64,000 nucleotides of DNA from Pseudomonas chlororaphis. Lineage in GTDB: Bacteria > Pseudomonadota > Gammaproteobacteria > Pseudomonadales > Pseudomonadaceae. The translations under genes were made by a program, and so were the position numbers. The notes under the pieces are model-generated. The model did no database searches and was not told the DNA's origin. It was given only the letters and a program-made list of their open reading frames with translations. This document shows, piece after piece, positions 1-8,805 of this stretch; the stretch's first letter is position 1; the number at the start of each line of letters is the position of its first letter. The DNA is taken from NCBI GenBank assembly GCA_001023535.1, contig CP011020.1, positions 6,284,242 through 6,348,241 of the forward strand. Direction: 5' to 3'.

Positions 1-1464
1 CCGCGATGATGTGCTCCTGCTCATGCGGGCTCATGCTCTTGTAGAACAGCCGCGCCTGGGAGAAATGATCGCCGAACGAATCGCTGCGCTGGCGGATCTT
101 GTGGGCATCGATGCGCTCCGGATAACTCTCAAAGCCGCCGTCCTGCGGGCCGGGCGGGGTTTCCTTCGGCCAGCCGCCGTCGATGGAGTTCGGCTCGTAG
201 GACGTGCGCCCCTTGTCGATGGTGGTGCGGTGCATGGCGTCACGCTGGCCGTTGTGCACCGGAGTGATGGCACGGTTGATCGGTAACTCATGAAAGTTCG
301 GCCCACCGAGTCGGCTGATTTGCGTATCGGTGTAGGAAAAGAGTCGACCTTGCAGCAACGGGTCGTTGGAAAAATCGATACCCGGCACGATGTGCCCAGG
401 GCAGAAGGCGACCTGCTCGACTTCGGCGAAGAAGTTGTCCGGGTTGCGGTTCAGCACCATTTTGCCCAGGGGCGTGATGGGCACCAGCTCTTCGGGGATG
501 ATCTTGGTCGGGTCGAGCAGGTCGAAGTCGAACTTGTGCTCGTCTTCCTCGGCGACGATCTGTACGCCGAACTCCCATTCCGGGTAGTCGCCCATCTCGA
601 TCGCTTCCCACAGGTCGCGACGGTGGTAGTCGGTGTCTTTACCGGCCAGCTTCTGGGCTTCGTCCCACACCAGGGAACAGGTGCCGACCTTGGGTCGCCA
701 GTGGAATTTGACGAAACTGCTGCGGCCTTCGGCGTTGATCATGCGGAAGGTGTGCACGCCAAAGCCTTGCATGCTGCGCAGGCTTTTTGGAATGGCCCGG
801 TCGGACATCGCCCAGATCACCATGTGGGCCGACTCCGGCACCAGCGAGACAAAGTCCCAGAAGGTGTCGTGGGCCGAGCCACCGGTAGGGATCTCGTTAT
901 GCGGCTCGGGTTTGACCGCATGGACGAAGTCGGGAAACTTGATCGCGTCCTGAATGAAGAACACCGGCATGTTGTTGCCTACCAGGTCGAAGTTGCCTTC
1001 GTCGGTGAAAAACTTCACCGCAAAACCGCGTACGTCCCGCACCGTGTCACCGGAACCCCGTGGGCCCTGCACAGTGGAAAACCGCACGAACACCGGCGTT
1101 TTCTTGCTCGGGTCTTGTAGGAAACCGGCCTTGGTCAGCGCCGAATGGGCTTCATAGCTCTGGAAGTAACCGTGGGCGCCAGTGCCGCGGGCGTGGACGA
1201 TACGCTCCGGGATGCGCTCGTGGTCAAAATGCGTGATCTTTTCACGCATGATGAAGTCTTCCAGTAACGACGGCCCACGGGCGCCGGCGCGCAGGGTGTT
1301 CTGGTTGTCGGCGATTTTCACGCCCTGATTGGTGCGCAACGCCTGTTCGGTGGCGTCGGAGCGGAAGGTTTCCAGGCTGTCGAGCTTGGCGTTGGTGTTG
1401 CCGCGGTCCAGGGTGTCGGTCCCGGCCAACTGGCTCTTGTCGACCGGGGGCTTGTTGGTGCTCA
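1..1464 (-). CDS. katE: Large-subunit monofunctional catalase (HPII type), 3' part beyond window
   Basis: Heme catalase that breaks down hydrogen peroxide. The frame is open from an ATG at 1464 down to base 1, giving 488 codons with no stop, so the C-terminus lies outside the window. An N-terminal extension of about 60 residues precedes the catalase core. The core begins with ERIVHARG, whose His near residue 91 is the distal catalytic His, followed by [15 protein letters not shown] and the heme-ligand segment RLFSYTDTQ. The extension and the [14 protein letters not shown] stretch match clade II (about 700 aa) catalases, so a C-terminal flavodoxin-like domain is expected outside the window. 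AGGAG lies about 10 bases before the ATG. Transcription is divergent from metN. Confidence 0.95.
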
Positions 1465-1513
1465 TCAGGCGTCACTCCTCTTTGCGATCTGTGGCTGCTT
1501 TAGGAGTGACCCG

Positions 1514-1528
1514 CACCGCCAGGCGGTG
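1514..1528. other. Hairpin in the catalase leader
   Basis: CACCGCC-A-GGCGGTG is a perfect 7-bp inverted repeat about 50 bp upstream of the catalase ATG. Read on the plus strand it is followed by TTCCTTTTTT. It could be a leader hairpin of the catalase mRNA or a regulator half-site pair; its function is not known. Confidence 0.35.
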
Positions 1529-1673
1529 TTCCTTTTTTATGCCTTTGATCGCGTTATTGCCAAATGACAGGTCAGATCGCAAATAAATGCTAAGAACCTC
1601 TATACGGACAGGCTAAAATGCGCGCCCGGCTAACCGCTGATCTTTTTCCAACGCGCCCCACAAGGTTCGCTAC

Positions 1674-2681
1674 GTGATCGAGTTTCAAAACGTCCATAAA
1701 ACCTACCGGGTCGCCGGTAAGGATATCCCCGCCCTGCACCCGACCAGTCTGACGATTGAGAACGGTCAGGTCTTCGGCCTCATCGGCCATTCCGGTGCGG
1801 GAAAAAGTACCCTGCTGCGCCTGATCAATCGCCTGGAAGACTCCAGCGGCGGCAAGATCATCGTCGACGGTGAAGAAGTCACCGCCCTGGACGCAGGCGG
1901 CCTGCGGCGCTTTCGCCAGCAGGTCGGGATGATCTTCCAGCACTTCAACCTGCTGGCCTCCAAGACCGTGGCCGACAACGTGGCGCTGCCACTGACGCTA
2001 GCCGGCGAATTGTCCCGCAGCGAAATCGACCAGCGCGTCGCCGAGTTGCTCGCCCGCGTCGGCTTGTCCGACCACGCCAAGAAGTACCCGGCGCAATTGT
2101 CCGGCGGCCAGAAGCAGCGCGTCGGCATCGCCCGTGCCCTGGCGACCAAGCCCAAGATCTTGCTGTGCGACGAAGCCACCAGCGCGCTGGACCCGCAGAC
2201 CACCGCCTCGGTGCTGCAACTGCTGGCCGAAATCAACCGCGAGCTGAAGCTGACCATCGTGCTGATCACCCATGAAATGGACGTGATTCGTCGGGTCTGT
2301 GATGAAGTGGCGGTGATGGACGCCGGCGTGATTGTCGAGCAGGGGCCGGTGGCCCAGGTGTTCCTGCACCCCAAGCACCCGACCACCAAGCGTTTCGTCC
2401 AGGAAGACGAGCAGATCGACGAGAGCGAACAGCGCGACGATTTTGCCCACGTGCCCGGGCGCATCGTGCGTCTGACGTTCCAGGGCGATGCGACCTACGC
2501 CCCATTGCTCGGCACCGTCGCCCGGGAAACCGGAGTGGACTACAGCATCCTCGCGGGGCGTATCGACCGCATCAAAGACACCCCCTACGGGCAACTGACC
2601 CTCGCCATCACCGGCGGTGACATGGAGGCGGCGTTCGCCCGCTTCACCGCGGCCGATGTCCACATGGAGGTGCTGCGCTGA
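1674..2681 (+). CDS. metN: Methionine ABC transporter ATP-binding protein
   Basis: ATPase of the D/L-methionine importer MetNIQ on the cytoplasmic side. 335 aa. Walker [10 protein letters not shown] lies near residues 38-46, the ABC signature LSGGQKQR near 140, and Walker [13 protein letters not shown] near 160. A C-terminal NIL/ACT-like domain of about 90 residues follows, which binds methionine and inhibits transport in this family. The start is GTG; the protein begins [10 protein letters not shown] as the family does. It overlaps metI by one base (TGATG), so it is translationally coupled. Confidence 0.95.
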   Translation: MIEFQNVHKTYRVAGKDIPALHPTSLTIENGQVFGLIGHSGAGKSTLLRLINRLEDSSGGKIIVDGEEVTALDAGGLRRFRQQVGMIFQHFNLLASKTVADNVALPLTLAGELSRSEIDQRVAELLARVGLSDHAKKYPAQLSGGQKQRVGIARALATKPKILLCDEATSALDPQTTASVLQLLAEINRELKLTIVLITHEMDVIRRVCDEVAVMDAGVIVEQGPVAQVFLHPKHPTTKRFVQEDEQIDESEQRDDFAHVPGRIVRLTFQGDATYAPLLGTVARETGVDYSILAGRIDRIKDTPYGQLTLAITGGDMEAAFARFTAADVHMEVLR

Positions 2682-3355
2682 TGGAACTGCTGACGAATTT
2701 CTTTGCAAACATCGACTGGCTGGAGATCTGGCTGGCCACCGGCGACACCTTCCTGATGCTGTTCGGCTCGCTGTTGTTCACCGTGCTGCTCGGCCTGCCC
2801 CTGGGCGTGCTGCTGTTTTTGTGCAGCCCGCGCCAGTTGCTCGAAGCCCGCGGCGTTTATGCGCTGTTGTCGCTGATCGTCAACATCCTGCGCTCGCTGC
2901 CGTTCATCATCCTGTTGATCGTGATGATCCCGTTCACGGTATTGATTACCGGGACCTCGCTGGGCGTGGCCGGGGCAATTCCGCCGCTGGTGGTCGGTGC
3001 GACACCGTTCTTTGCCCGTCTGGTGGAAACCGCCCTGCGCGAAGTCGACCGCGGCATCATCGAGGCGACCCAGGCCATGGGCGCAACGACCCGGCAGATC
3101 ATCGTCAACGCCTTGCTGCCGGAGGCCCGTCCGGGCATCTTTGCCGCGATTACGGTGACCGCGATCACGCTGGTGTCCTACACGGCCATGGCCGGTGTGG
3201 TGGGCGCCGGTGGCTTGGGCGACCTGGCGATCCGCTTCGGCTACCAGCGCTTCCAGACCGATGTCATGGTGGTCACGGTGGTGTTGCTGCTGGTGCTGGT
3301 GCAGGTCCTGCAAACCGTGGGCGACAAGCTGGTTGTGCATTTCTCTAGAAAATAA
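2681..3355 (+). CDS. metI: Methionine ABC transporter permease
   Basis: Membrane permease of MetNIQ. 224 aa with about five hydrophobic segments (for example TFLMLFGSLLFTVLLGLPLG and a run near residues 65-90). The permease EAA-like loop is seen as EATQAMGATTRQII near residues 127-140, which docks on MetN. The start ATG overlaps the metN stop codon. metQ follows after 75 bp. Confidence 0.95.
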   Translation: MELLTNFFANIDWLEIWLATGDTFLMLFGSLLFTVLLGLPLGVLLFLCSPRQLLEARGVYALLSLIVNILRSLPFIILLIVMIPFTVLITGTSLGVAGAIPPLVVGATPFFARLVETALREVDRGIIEATQAMGATTRQIIVNALLPEARPGIFAAITVTAITLVSYTAMAGVVGAGGLGDLAIRFGYQRFQTDVMVVTVVLLLVLVQVLQTVGDKLVVHFSRK

Positions 3356-3430
3356 GGCGTCGTGCCAAAACCATGAGCCAGCCATTCGCTGGCAGGTGCC
3401 GCAAGCGGGCACTCACAAGGAGTTAGCTGA

Positions 3431-4204
3431 ATGAAGAAGTTACTGGTTGCCTTCGCTGCCGTCGCAGCCTTTTCCGCCCACGCCGCCGAGACCCTGAGCG
3501 TCGCGGCAACGCCGGTACCGCACGCGGAAATCCTCGAGTTCGTCAAACCGGCGCTGGCCAAGGAAGGCGTGGACCTCAAGGTCAAGGTCTTCACCGACTA
3601 CATCCAGCCCAACGTACAAGTCGCCGAAAAACGCCTGGACGCCAACTTCTTCCAGCACCAGCCGTACCTGGATGAATTCAACAAGGCCAAGGGCACCCAC
3701 CTGGTGAGCGTGGTCGGCGTGCACCTGGAGCCTCTGGGCGCGTACTCCAGCAAGTACAAGAAACTCGACGAACTGCCGGGCGGCGCCAACGTGGTCATCC
3801 CCAACGACGCCACCAACGGCGGCCGTGCGCTGCTGCTGCTGGCCAAAGCCGGGGTGATCAAGCTCAAGGATCCGACCAACATCCTGTCGACCATCAAAGA
3901 CATCACCGAGAACACCAAGGACCTGAAATTCCGTGAACTGGAAGCCGCGACCATCCCACGCGTGCTGACCCAGGTCGACCTGGCGCTGATCAACACCAAC
4001 TATGCGCTGGAAGCCAAGCTCGATCCGTCCAAGGATGCGCTGGTGATCGAAGGCAGCGACTCGCCTTACGTGAACATCCTGGTGGCGCGTGAGGATGACA
4101 AGGACAGTGAGGCGATGAAGAAGCTGGTCGCGGCGCTGCATAGCCCGGAAGTGAAGGCTTTTATTCTTGAGAAGTACAAAGGCGCGGTATTGCCGGCGTT
4201 TTGA
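3431..4204 (+). CDS. metQ: Methionine-binding periplasmic protein (NlpA/MetQ family)
   Basis: Substrate-binding component that captures methionine for MetNI. 257 aa, the usual length. The N-terminus MKKLLVAFAAVAAFSAHA is a signal peptide with an AXA-type site before AETLSVAA. There is no lipobox Cys, and no Cys anywhere in the protein, so it should be a soluble periplasmic protein rather than the lipoprotein seen in enterobacteria. NLPA family segments are present (PNVQVAEKRLDANFFQH, NDATNGGRALLLL). AAGGAG lies 10 bases before the ATG. A strong terminator follows, closing the metNIQ operon. Confidence 0.93.
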   Translation: MKKLLVAFAAVAAFSAHAAETLSVAATPVPHAEILEFVKPALAKEGVDLKVKVFTDYIQPNVQVAEKRLDANFFQHQPYLDEFNKAKGTHLVSVVGVHLEPLGAYSSKYKKLDELPGGANVVIPNDATNGGRALLLLAKAGVIKLKDPTNILSTIKDITENTKDLKFRELEAATIPRVLTQVDLALINTNYALEAKLDPSKDALVIEGSDSPYVNILVAREDDKDSEAMKKLVAALHSPEVKAFILEKYKGAVLPAF

Positions 4205-4230
4205 TTTGAAACGTAATGAATGAGTGAAGG

Positions 4231-4266
4231 CGGGGAGATGCATGGGAATGCATCTCCCCGTTTTTG
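4231..4266 (+). terminator. Rho-independent terminator of metNIQ
   Basis: Perfect 13-bp stem (CGGGGAGATGCAT / ATGCATCTCCCCG), GGGA loop, then TTTTTGTTT. It lies 27 bp after the metQ stop. Confidence 0.95.
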
Positions 4267-4288
4267 TTTGGAGGATGAGCGTTGTGCG

Positions 4289-4876
4289 TTATGCCTGAAC
4301 CAGTGCGTTAAAAAACCACTCGTAGAGTGCCTCTGGGTGGTATTCGGGAAAATACGCAACTAACACGGTTGAAGTTACAAGCACCAGCACCACCAAAAGC
4401 GCGGTAAGTAGCTTTACCAACGTCGAGAGAGGTGGATTGGGCGGGCCGTATTTATTAATCGCTTTACGCCCCGGAAGCATGACGAGCGGAAGCGTTATCA
4501 AAAAGCCGATAACAGGGAACACGCTGAGAATTCCCCATATTATCGGACTCCAGCCTATATCACGTGCCCTGCGTACCAGTAGAGACACGTCGAGCAGGAT
4601 GGCAGGAACGACAACGGTGACACCAACTATCAGCAAAACCACCAGTTGATGGCGCAACCCCACCATAAAGAACGCCAGCAAAATGCACGGAAGAACCAGC
4701 ACCAAGGGCACACGAATCAGCCAGAAGCGCGCCAGAGAAATACGTCCGGAAAAATCAAGAATTCTGGGTTTTGAAAACGTGACAACCTCGTCGTCAATCA
4801 GTTGAGCGTCGCCCGGTTTGTATGGGTTTTCGATTTCGCTGCTGATGCTGCCGAAAACCGGTTCTATCCTTGCCAT
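4289..4876 (-). CDS. DUF805 family inner-membrane protein
   Basis: 195 aa membrane protein of unknown function. After about 50 soluble residues come four hydrophobic segments: LIRVPLVLVLPCILLAFFMV, LVVLLIVGVTVVVPAILL, a segment near 110-130, and LLTALLVVLVLVTSTVLV. The DUF805 signature is present: RRARDIGWSP between the second and third segments, and LPGRKAINKYGPPNP near residues 130-147. It converges on metQ and shares no operon with it. Confidence 0.75.
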   Translation of the reverse strand: MARIEPVFGSISSEIENPYKPGDAQLIDDEVVTFSKPRILDFSGRISLARFWLIRVPLVLVLPCILLAFFMVGLRHQLVVLLIVGVTVVVPAILLDVSLLVRRARDIGWSPIIWGILSVFPVIGFLITLPLVMLPGRKAINKYGPPNPPLSTLVKLLTALLVVLVLVTSTVLVAYFPEYHPEALYEWFFNALVQA

Positions 4877-4993
4877 TTAGCGCTGTTCCCTTGTGTTTTG
4901 ATGGTGCTATTCACGTCACAACGTTTACGCCTCGTATCTAATCGAAGGCCGGCATCAAACTCAAGAGAAAACACTATCGTGTAAAGGGGGGCG

Positions 4994-5020
4994 AAAACCC
5001 GACATAACGCGTCGGGTTTT
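4994..5020. terminator. Bidirectional terminator behind the DUF6124-like gene
   Basis: AAAACCCGAC, 7-base loop, GTCGGGTTTT. On the minus strand it directly follows the stop of the 5032-5397 gene; the T-run is longer on the plus strand (TTTTCTTTT). The same terminator type follows both decayed copies of this gene in the window. Confidence 0.8.
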
Positions 5021-5031
5021 CTTTTAACGGC

Positions 5032-5397
5032 TTACCCGTTTCGCGGCTCGACGTTATCTAACACTCGGTTCGCCAGCAACGAACTCAACTCAATCAATTG
5101 CTGGATACCGAGAGCGATGTGACGGCGTGAGCCTTCCAGGTCGAAGGCCAGGTTACTGACCATCGCGTCGGCTGCCGCCAGGGTTTCGCTGAGGTTGGCG
5201 AGCAGGCATTCGTTGTCGGCGTTTTTTGCGACGGTGAAGAGCTGGCCCGGTTGGGACGCATCTTCTGATTTTTCCGATTTTGGTAGCAGGTAATAATCCA
5301 AGACGCGATTGGTGGCTTCGTCGTGTTTCTTGGCTTTGGGTTTGGTTCGCGAGGAAGCTTGGTCCGCCTCTGGCGGATTCGGTGTAGGTTTGAACAT
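5032..5397 (-). CDS. Small DUF6124-like protein of pseudomonads, function unknown
   Basis: 121 aa cytoplasmic protein. It has a Pro/Lys-rich start (MFKPTPNPPEADQ), a middle FTVAKNADNECLLANLSETLAAADAM, and a conserved helical C-terminus SRRHIALGIQQLIELSSLLANRVLD. This matches my recollection of a multi-copy Pseudomonas family annotated DUF6124; the family number is from memory. Two remnants of the same family lie at 7186-7236 and 12502-12552. A conserved leader lies upstream (see 5440-5525). No function can be assigned. Confidence 0.75.
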   Translation of the reverse strand: MFKPTPNPPEADQASSRTKPKAKKHDEATNRVLDYYLLPKSEKSEDASQPGQLFTVAKNADNECLLANLSETLAAADAMVSNLAFDLEGSRRHIALGIQQLIELSSLLANRVLDNVEPRNG

Positions 5398-5439
5398 TTA
5401 CTAAGTCCTGTAGGTGAAGCCGCAACCCTCTAGCTACTA

Positions 5440-5525
5440 AACAAGGGGAGGCAGCTGTACGCAGGTTAGTAGACCGGGGACTTAGCAAGCCGGCGCGCCC
5501 GAGGGCGCCCTGCGCACAACCGCCA
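5440..5525 (-). promoter_or_regulatory. Conserved leader element of the DUF6124-like genes
   Basis: The segment GGCAGCTGTACGCAGGTTAG, then TAGACCGGG and a GC-rich hairpin (CCGGCGCGCC... GGGCGCC), recurs at 12551-12625 beside a decayed copy of the same gene. In the second copy the hairpin is CGCGC-CGAA-GCGCG, different in sequence but still paired. This suggests a structured RNA leader or a conserved control element; the role is inferred. Confidence 0.45.
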
Positions 5526-5832
5526 TCAAATATAGGCATGGAGACGCCTGTCTGACGGAGCTAATGCACCTACTAAATACCGCGGGCTACTAAACCCGAC
5601 CACTGATGGGCAGTGGCAGGAAAACGATAGAGCCCAGAGGCAAGGTGCACAAGCGGGCGGATTCTGGCGTAGTTGTAGGCAATGACGCAAGGTTGGGTAG
5701 CCTGGCGGACGGTTAGCGGCGGGAGGATAAACAGGGCTTGGGTTTGGCCTGAAAATTGGGGCTAGGTGGGTTTGCGCTTGGGGTTTGAATTGGCTTTGCG
5801 GTTTTGTCTTTAGGAATTTTTCAGGGTGGTTG

Positions 5833-5873
5833 GGGCTGCTTTGCAGCCCAGCGGGAGCAAGCTCCCTCGCCAC
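5833..5873. repeat. REP element (single)
   Basis: GGGCTGC-TTT-GCAGCCC hairpin followed by AGCGGGAGCAAGCTCCCTCG. The same unit recurs at 13327-13377 and as an inverted pair at 22205-22292. Confidence 0.75.
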
Positions 5874-5990
5874 GAATGTTGACCGACTCGGGAATACCCC
5901 GCTCGATACCTGGTAGCTACTTGTCTTTCGGCCAGATAAAGAAGAGCCGAGGACAGAATAAAACTTACTCTTTCTTATCCGCAGGCACTC

Positions 5991-6548
5991 ATGAATTCAT
6001 TACACGAAGACAATCGAAAGCGCTTGATACGACTCATCGACCAGATCCCGGTTAACGCGAACCCCGAGGGTTGGACTCATGTCACCTCGATAGCCGTCGG
6101 CGGGCTGCTATCGGTAGGGTTCTCGCAGAAAGGTCCTTATTTGCTGGTTGTCTCAAGCTCGGGTCGGAGTGTTGTGCACTGCGACACAGGAGAAAAAATT
6201 GAGCGCGATTATGAAGAATATGCGGGCTTGAGTGAGCTCGGGTTGCATTGCCAGGGCATTGGCGTGATCGCCGATGAAGTCGTACCGCTGTGTGGCCTAC
6301 AGGGCGGTGGCTTGCCCACCGGCAACACGGCCGGGGAAGGGCTGGAGTTGGTTTCTCCGGATTGGCCTGAAAACCGCCTTATTCTAAGCAAACCCTTCAA
6401 GGATGCCCTGATGGAGGGTCATCAAAAGGATTGCACGGTGATCTACAAAGGCCACGTGAGGGCGTTCGGATTCTCCTGGTGTGGGAACTACATCGTCGCG
6501 GCGTGCAGCAGCGACCTCGATCTTTGGTCGAGAGCGTCAAAGCTGTAA
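5991..6548 (+). CDS. Hypothetical protein
   Basis: 185 aa, soluble, with no signal peptide or membrane segment. The ends of the chain read like beta-rich repeats (SIAVGGLLSVGFSQKGPYLLVVSSSGRSVVHCDTG; FGFSWCGNYIVAACSSDLDLW), reminiscent of WD40/YncE-type blades, with a middle that mentions no known motif. The start ATG is chosen as the first in frame; its SD is weak. I do not recognise the family. Such proteins are common singletons in pseudomonads. Confidence 0.6.
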   Translation: MNSLHEDNRKRLIRLIDQIPVNANPEGWTHVTSIAVGGLLSVGFSQKGPYLLVVSSSGRSVVHCDTGEKIERDYEEYAGLSELGLHCQGIGVIADEVVPLCGLQGGGLPTGNTAGEGLELVSPDWPENRLILSKPFKDALMEGHQKDCTVIYKGHVRAFGFSWCGNYIVAACSSDLDLWSRASKL

Positions 6549-6664
6549 CGACGGGCAGCGCGGCGGCGAGGGCGTTGCAGTTGTACTTCATTGTTCTCCA
6601 ACCCTCATGATAGATTCCCCGCCGCGACCTCTAATCAATAGAGGGCATTCAGGGAGAGAAGTGA

Positions 6665-7039
6665 GTGATCAAGTCTTTGTTGGTTGGGGCGTTGCTGGCA
6701 ATGGCATCGGCATCTGCATTCGCGATGAGCTGCGATAACCCTAGAAACGCCTACGACAGAACCTATTGCGCGTCGCTGAAAATGGTTCAGTCGGATCAGG
6801 AGATCAATGAACAGTACAAGAAGACGATGAGTGCGCTGAACCCGGATCAGAAGAAAAAGGTGAAAGCCGCGCAAATCCAGTGGATCAAAAATCGTGACAG
6901 CGCTTGCTCCAACGATGGCCTGCTCTACCTGGACTGTGCCAATGAGAAGACCGAGGCGCGTATCGTCATACTCAAGGCTGTCGAGCGCGAGTGCCGTGCC
7001 GCTGGTTGCGACGACGCCAAGCTGTCGCAAGTCGAGTAA
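6665..7039 (+). CDS. Secreted LprI-like (DUF1311) lysozyme-inhibitor family protein
   Basis: 124 aa. Signal peptide MIKSLLVGALLAMASASAFA, then a mature part with six Cys (CDNPRNAYDRTYC... CSNDG, LDCANEKTEARI, CRAAGC) that can form disulfides in the periplasm. CxxxxNAYDRTYC, QWIKNRDSAC and the C-terminal EKTEARI are the LprI/DUF1311 signatures. Members inhibit lysozyme, but that activity is not shown for this protein. GTG start with GGGAGAGAA just upstream. It looks monocistronic, ended by the hairpin at 7148-7173. Confidence 0.8.
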   Translation: MIKSLLVGALLAMASASAFAMSCDNPRNAYDRTYCASLKMVQSDQEINEQYKKTMSALNPDQKKKVKAAQIQWIKNRDSACSNDGLLYLDCANEKTEARIVILKAVERECRAAGCDDAKLSQVE

Positions 7040-7147
7040 GCCGTAAAACAATGAGCATGCAGGGCTTGCTCTCGCTCATTCAACGGTGCGCTGCATCCCT
7101 TTCGCACCCGTGACTCATTCGCGGGACAAGCGAAAAGCCGCAAAGAG

Positions 7148-7173
7148 AAACCCGACGTAAGCGTCGGGTTTTT
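7148..7173. terminator. Bidirectional terminator between lprI-like gene and GST gene
   Basis: AAACCCGACG-TAAG-CGTCGGGTTTTT. It lies downstream of both convergent genes and is nearly the same as the terminator at 4994-5020. Confidence 0.85.
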
Positions 7174-7185
7174 CTTTGGCGGGTT

Positions 7186-7236
7186 CACCCGCGATCCAAC
7201 ACCCGACTCGCCAGCCAGGCACTCAACTCGCCCGTG
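7186..7236 (-). pseudogene. 3' remnant of a DUF6124-like gene
   Basis: The minus strand reads ELSAWLASRVLDRG followed by TGA, aligned to the C-terminus ELSSLLANRVLDN of the intact copy at 5032-5397. The family terminator follows at the same relative position. The rest of the gene is absent: the GST stop lies 25 bp further upstream on that strand. Confidence 0.6.
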
Positions 7237-7260
7237 GCCGCTGACGAGGCATTCTCATTG

Positions 7261-7959
7261 CTACGCGGCACCGCGCTCGACCATCGCACGCCATGCCTGG
7301 ACGCTGGGGCGCTGTTGCATCCTGGCGTGCCAGGCGCGCAGCGCGGCACAGTCCTCGGGCACGGGGAGTTGCACCAGCGAGGCGAAGATCATGCCGCCCA
7401 ACACGGCAATGTCGGCCATCGAAAACGCGTCGCCCGCCACGTAGGGTTGGTCTTTGAGCAGGTTGTCGAAATAACGCATGCCGCGGACAGCCTTGTCACC
7501 CATCCGGCGGCCCCACTCAGCGTTCTGGTACAGCTCGACCTGCGGGCCCAGGCCCGGCGTAGCGTGGTGGAAGTAGGCGCTGACGGCATCGAGGAATTCG
7601 ATTTCGGCGCGCTTGGTCATCATATGGATGATGCCTTGCTCGAGCGGCGTCCTACCCGTCAGCGTCGGCTCACCGTCCAGGCCATCCAGGTACTGGGTAA
7701 TGGCCGTGCACTCGGCGATTCGCGTCCCGTCATCCAGCTCCAGCACGGGCAATGTCCCGGAGTAGTTGATGGCCAGGAATTCAGGTGCCTTGTGCTCGCC
7801 GGTCCAGAGATTGATCGGTACGAACTCAACGTTCGACAGCAAGCCCTTTTCCGCCAGCGCGATGCGCACGCGGGCGGGGTAGGGGCCGTTGAACCAGTCG
7901 TAGATTTTCAGCGTAGTGGGCGTTGAAGATGCGTCATTGCGTTGCTGCGGAGCGGTCAT
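7261..7959 (-). CDS. Glutathione S-transferase family protein
   Basis: 232 aa, the usual GST size. N-terminal thioredoxin-like domain (KIYDWFNGPYPARVRIALAEKG, then LPVLELDDGTRIAECTAI, the glutathione-binding cis-Pro and E-C/S motif) and a helical C-terminal domain with AGDAFSMADIAVLGG. The substrate is unknown. It is divergently transcribed from the TetR gene at 8109, with two palindromes between them, so it is probably that repressor's target, likely for detoxification of an electrophile. Confidence 0.88.
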   Translation of the reverse strand: MTAPQQRNDASSTPTTLKIYDWFNGPYPARVRIALAEKGLLSNVEFVPINLWTGEHKAPEFLAINYSGTLPVLELDDGTRIAECTAITQYLDGLDGEPTLTGRTPLEQGIIHMMTKRAEIEFLDAVSAYFHHATPGLGPQVELYQNAEWGRRMGDKAVRGMRYFDNLLKDQPYVAGDAFSMADIAVLGGMIFASLVQLPVPEDCAALRAWHARMQQRPSVQAWRAMVERGAA

Positions 7960-7970
7960 GATTGTATCCC

Positions 7971-7990
7971 TGCCTGTCAGTTGGTAGGCA
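7971..7990. promoter_or_regulatory. TetR operator 1 (near GST start)
   Basis: TGCCTGTCAGTTGGTAGGCA, an interrupted 20-bp palindrome 11 bp upstream of the GST ATG. It matches operator 2 at 14 or more of 20 positions. Binding by the adjacent TetR protein is inferred. Confidence 0.65.
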
Positions 7991-8025
7991 AAGACTGGGC
8001 CCTATTTTCTACCTCGTCAAGCCCC

Positions 8026-8045
8026 TACCTGACAATTGGCAGGTA
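8026..8045. promoter_or_regulatory. TetR operator 2
   Basis: TACCTGACAATTGGCAGGTA is a 20-bp palindrome with one mismatched pair, centred 55 bp from operator 1. It sits in the shared GST/TetR promoter region. Confidence 0.65.
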
Positions 8046-8108
8046 AGCGGTGATGGGCGTAGAATCCCTGCCTCTGATCCATTTGAATCTCGAAGCGAGG
8101 TGGCAAAC

Positions 8109-8672
8109 GTGAACGAAAATGCTCGAGAGGCCATTTTGGCGGCGGCCCGATCAGCCGCCCAACTGCACGGTTACAGCGGGATCAATTTCCGTAGCATTGC
8201 CGAAGAAGTCGGCATCAAGAATGCGAGCATCTACTACCACTTCCCGAGCAAGGCTGGTCTGGGTGCCGCGGTCGCCGAACGCTATTGGCAAGACACGCGC
8301 CAGGCTTTGGAGCAGATACGCGCCGCCCACCCCGATCCGGCTGAGTGTCTGCGGCGCTACCCTTCCATTTTTCGCAGCTCGCTGAAGAACGGCAACAGGC
8401 TGTGCCTGTCCAGCTTCATGGCGGCCGAATCCGAAGACCTGCCCGAAGAAGTGATGCGAGAGGTCAAGGCGTATGCGGACGTCAACGTGGCGTGGCTGAC
8501 CCAGGTGCTGGTCGATGCCGGAGCCGGCACCCCGCAAGCCTGCGAGCGTCGAGCCTTGGCCATCTACACCGCCGTCGCGGGCGCGCAGTTGATTGCGCGA
8601 ACGCGGATGGACGTCGACCTGTTCGATGACCTGATAGCCAGTTACCAGGAAACGGGATTGATTCCAGCCTGA
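8109..8672 (+). CDS. TetR/AcrR family repressor
   Basis: 187 aa from the GTG at 8109, which has GAGGTGG just upstream; longer in-frame starts would run through the operators. N-terminal HTH: AREAILAAARSAAQLHGYSGINFRSIAEEVGI with the recognition helix KNASIYYHFPSKAGL near residues 34-48. The C-terminal part, with RLCLSSFMAAESEDLP, is the ligand/dimer domain. It likely represses itself and the divergent GST gene through the two 20-bp palindromes. Confidence 0.88.
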   Translation: MNENAREAILAAARSAAQLHGYSGINFRSIAEEVGIKNASIYYHFPSKAGLGAAVAERYWQDTRQALEQIRAAHPDPAECLRRYPSIFRSSLKNGNRLCLSSFMAAESEDLPEEVMREVKAYADVNVAWLTQVLVDAGAGTPQACERRALAIYTAVAGAQLIARTRMDVDLFDDLIASYQETGLIPA

Positions 8673-8805
8673 CTGTCGGCGCCCTTTGCCCAGGTGGTTT
8701 CCCAGCCGCGCGACTTTGCGCAGGCTACGTGCGTAATTCGGTTGTTTGCGTTGCTGGCGAGGTGCCACAATCGTTCTTTTTTTGCGTCAGGCTCAGGTGA
8801 ATCAC

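Larger units (their letters stand above)
5398..5990. other. Intergenic region: leader of the DUF6124-like gene plus a REP
   Basis: No convincing gene. The left 200 bp is the minus-strand leader of the DUF6124-like gene; short ACTAA/CTACTAAA motifs recur at about 5400, 5434, 5570 and 5588. A REP element sits at 5833-5873. The right end carries a probable promoter for the 5991 gene (AATAAAACTTACT...TTATCC), not well defined. Confidence 0.5.

Noticed and set aside
290..1120. Long open frame on the plus strand inside the catalase gene
   Set aside because: It is the antisense frame of the catalase; its protein shows no domain, and the minus strand reads as a full catalase.
5526..5873. ORF of 115 aa upstream of the DUF6124-like gene
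   Set aside because: Runs through the leader and REP; Pro/Ser-rich and has no SD.
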